Below, piece by piece: positions 62,045 to 64,000 of a DNA stretch of 64,000 bases (its first letter is position 1; every line of letters begins with the position of its first letter). A program made the position numbers and the translations under genes. Under the pieces are notes generated by a model. That model made no database searches and was not told where the DNA came from. It saw only the letters and a program-made list of their open reading frames with translations. Location of the stretch: the NCBI GenBank assembly GCA_963926355.1, contig CAWUWW010000003.1, positions 52,970 through 116,969 on the forward strand, in the 5' to 3' direction. Source of the DNA: SCGC-AAA076-P13 sp963926355 (GTDB lineage: Bacteria; Pseudomonadota; Gammaproteobacteria; Magnimaribacterales; D2472).

Positions 62045-63871
62045 ATGTGTGGAATTATAGCTGCTGCTTCAACGCGAAATGTTGGAAAACTTTTAGTTCA
62101 AGGCCTTCATAAGATGGAATACAGAGGCTATGACTCTGCTGGAATAGCTCTGCACCAAGACACGACTATTGCTCACCTAAGGACCCTTGGAAAAGTAAAG
62201 CTTCTCGAAGACAAAATGGTTGATGAAAAGCCTAAAAGTAAACTAGGCATAGCTCACACAAGATGGGCTACTCATGGAGAGCCATCAGAGGCTAATGCTC
62301 ATCCCCACCAATCAAAGGACTCTGTTTATATTGTTCATAACGGGATTATAGAAAATTACGTAGACCTTAGAGATTCATTAATTAAGGATGGCTATGACTT
62401 TACCTCTCAAACAGACTCAGAACTAATAGCTCACCTTCTCGACTGCTATTTAAAACAGAACAACAGCATGGTAGATGCTATGTATTTAGCTAAAGAAAAG
62501 TTAGAAGGCGCATACGCAATAGCAGCTATAGATATCAAAGATAACAAAAACCTAGTTGTGGCAAGAAATAAATCTCCACTGCTAATAGGCATTGGAACCG
62601 ATGAGATATTTGCAGCCTCTGATCCACTAGCCATTGCACAACTTACCAACGATTTTGTTTTTTTAGAAGACGGCGATGTCGCTCAAATTTCAGCTGAAGG
62701 ATACACAATATTTGATGGATCTAAATCAGAAGTTACTAGAGAAATAACCCATATAGATATTTCAAGCCAAGCAACCTCCAAGGGTGACTATAGGCATTAC
62801 ATGGAAAAAGAAATATACGAACAGCCTGAAGCGGTATCCAATACTATTGATGGAAGAATTGGCGGAGAGGATGTTTTAGATAATATTTTTGGTCTCGGCT
62901 CCAGTGATGTTTTTGCTAAAGTTAAACGAATTCAGATTGTTGCTTGTGGAACAAGCCTTCATGCAGGAAGAGTTGCAGCAAACTGGCTTTCATCTATTGC
63001 TGAACTTCCTTGTCAGATAGATTATGCCAGTGAGTATAGATATAGAAACCCGCATGTAGACGAAGACTCTTTGCTAATAACTATTTCACAGTCAGGCGAA
63101 ACAGCCGATACTTTAGCCGCTTTAAATTACGCAAAAGAAAAAAATTACCTAGCCTCTTTAGCTATTTGTAACGTTCCTACAAGCTCACTTGCCAGAGAAT
63201 CCGACTTTGTATTATTCACCAATGCCGGCCCTGAGATAGGTGTTGCCTCAACTAAAGCCTTCACCACTCAACTAGCAGGCCTTATGTTGCTAGCACTTTC
63301 CTTGGCTAAGAGCAGAGACCTAAACCCGCTACTTAGAGCAAGAGTTATCGCAGGACTAAGACTGTTGCCGGAAACAATTTCAGAAGCATTACTATTAAAA
63401 GATCAGGTTGCAGACATAGCCCCCAGTATTGCTAGTAAAGATAATGCCCTTTTCTTAGGAAGAGGTATTTTTTACCCAATAGCCAAAGAAGGCGCACTAA
63501 AACTTAAAGAGATATCTTACATCCATGCCGAAGCTTATCCAGCAGGAGAGTTAAAGCACGGGCCTTTGGCTTTAATAGATGAAAATATGCCAGTCATAGC
63601 ATTAGCACCTGAAAGTGAGGTTGCTGAAAAATTAATCTCCAATCTTGAGGAAGTTAAAGCAAGAGGTGGAACCCTTTATGTCTTTGCAGACCCTTCGGTG
63701 AACATGGATGTTAAATCAGGCAAGTTAATACATATGCCTAAGTGTGACTTCTTACTAACACCAATTGTTTATAACATCGCCCTGCAAATACTTTCTTATG
63801 AAGTTGCTCTTTTAAGAGGAACAGATATCGACCAACCAAGAAACTTAGCTAAGTCAGTTACTGTCGAGTAA
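62045..63871 (+). CDS. glmS: Glucosamine-6-phosphate synthase (isomerizing)
   Basis: Converts fructose-6-phosphate and glutamine to glucosamine-6-phosphate, the step that feeds GlmU. It is 608 residues. The N-terminal nucleophile is Cys2 in MCGIIAAAS; MEYRGYDSAGIAL and THGEPSEANAHPH belong to the glutaminase domain (about 1-240). Two SIS sugar-isomerase domains follow, with SQSGETADTLAAL and VASTKAFTTQ, and the C-terminus ends PRNLAKSVTVE. It starts 2 bases after glmU. No glmS ribozyme is seen, as expected for this group. Confidence 0.97.
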   Translation: MCGIIAAASTRNVGKLLVQGLHKMEYRGYDSAGIALHQDTTIAHLRTLGKVKLLEDKMVDEKPKSKLGIAHTRWATHGEPSEANAHPHQSKDSVYIVHNGIIENYVDLRDSLIKDGYDFTSQTDSELIAHLLDCYLKQNNSMVDAMYLAKEKLEGAYAIAAIDIKDNKNLVVARNKSPLLIGIGTDEIFAASDPLAIAQLTNDFVFLEDGDVAQISAEGYTIFDGSKSEVTREITHIDISSQATSKGDYRHYMEKEIYEQPEAVSNTIDGRIGGEDVLDNIFGLGSSDVFAKVKRIQIVACGTSLHAGRVAANWLSSIAELPCQIDYASEYRYRNPHVDEDSLLITISQSGETADTLAALNYAKEKNYLASLAICNVPTSSLARESDFVLFTNAGPEIGVASTKAFTTQLAGLMLLALSLAKSRDLNPLLRARVIAGLRLLPETISEALLLKDQVADIAPSIASKDNALFLGRGIFYPIAKEGALKLKEISYIHAEAYPAGELKHGPLALIDENMPVIALAPESEVAEKLISNLEEVKARGGTLYVFADPSVNMDVKSGKLIHMPKCDFLLTPIVYNIALQILSYEVALLRGTDIDQPRNLAKSVTVE

Positions 63872-63901
63872 GTTCGAACAGAGAATTAACAGGAGATAAT
63901 A

Positions 63902-64000
63902 ATGGAATTTTTTATTAAGCAGATTAAAAAACTAGAGATGAATAAATATAAAATCTACACAGCACTTTGGATACTTTTCGGCGTCTTGATGGTTTTAGAT
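63902..64000 (+). CDS. Start of an unidentified membrane-anchored protein, cut by window edge
   Basis: An ATG at 63902, preceded by a strong AGGAG site 7 bases upstream, opens a frame that runs to the window end (33 codons). It reads MEFFIKQIKKLEMNKYKIYT and then a hydrophobic stretch (ALWILFGVLMVLD) that looks like a first membrane helix. Too little is present to name it. It lies 30 bases after glmS and is probably co-transcribed. Confidence 0.6.
   Translation, partial: MEFFIKQIKKLEMNKYKIYTALWILFGVLMVLD

Noticed and set aside
1..64000. tRNA, rRNA, CRISPR arrays, insertion sequences
   Set aside because: Reading the intergenic gaps showed no cloverleaf-like sequence, no regular repeats and no transposase genes.

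Overview
The window is an AT-rich, almost gap-free chromosomal segment from a gammaproteobacterium; no intergenic space exceeds about 220 bases. Gene order matches Pseudomonas-like gammaproteobacteria in several places: lptM-lysA-dapF-DUF484-xerC, polA/engB/cytochrome c4/dsbA, the coxBA-ctaG-coxC/surf1/ctaA/cyoE/sco cluster, and the origin region gyrB-recF-dnaN-dnaA / rpmH-rnpA-yidC-mnmE-mnmG-rsmG-parAB-atp-glmUS. Low G+C, tiny gaps, many TTG starts and stop codons shared by convergent genes suggest a streamlined marine lineage of the SAR86 kind. That assignment is inference; no rRNA or tRNA is present to test it. I saw no mobile elements, prophage or CRISPR.

Layout. 1-5714: pgk (cut by the left edge) and tkt on the minus strand, then metK and ahcY (SAM synthesis and SAH recycling) on the plus strand. 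5760-10324: a plus-strand chain (lptM-like lipoprotein, lysA, dapF, DUF484, xerC, HAD phosphatase, UbiK-like), most joined by 8-base overlaps. 10319-12016: a minus-strand periplasmic cluster (class I cytochrome c, dsbA, cytochrome c4). 12087-17563: engB, a protein with the Coq4 metal motif, a TonB-C/TPR periplasmic protein, polA and dsbB. 17757-21823: pckA, gshA and a quinone oxidoreductase. 21820-30040: the aa3-type cytochrome c oxidase with its heme A, copper and Surf1 assembly factors. 30165-33144: yheV, aroE, hemF, tsaC, purE. 33218-37530: def, fmt, trkA, trkH. 37531-40611: an LpxL-like acyltransferase, a single-chain glycyl-tRNA synthetase and plsC.

40608-53770 is the replication-origin neighbourhood. 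gyrB, recF, dnaN and dnaA read left; rpmH, rnpA, yidC, mnmE, mnmG, rsmG, parA and parB read right. A near-perfect parS site lies in the last codons of recF. A perfect DnaA box lies between dnaA and rpmH. The mnmE-mnmG gap holds an inverted pair of DnaA-box-like motifs beside an AT-rich stretch. 53867-60660 is a complete F-type ATP synthase operon (atpIBEFHAGDC), followed by glmU and glmS for UDP-GlcNAc supply and a truncated gene at the right edge.

The most unusual signal is an abrupt change in base composition of the plus strand near 49.8 kb. mnmE is very rich in T and G, while most of mnmG just downstream on the same strand is very rich in A and C. The direction is opposite to that expected at a bidirectional origin. 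Other notable points are the parS site inside recF, the Coq4-motif protein, a bacterial alpha2-type GlyRS, a GyrB without the usual gammaproteobacterial insert, a TTG-started dnaA behind an out-of-frame ATG, and repeated 8-base gene overlaps.
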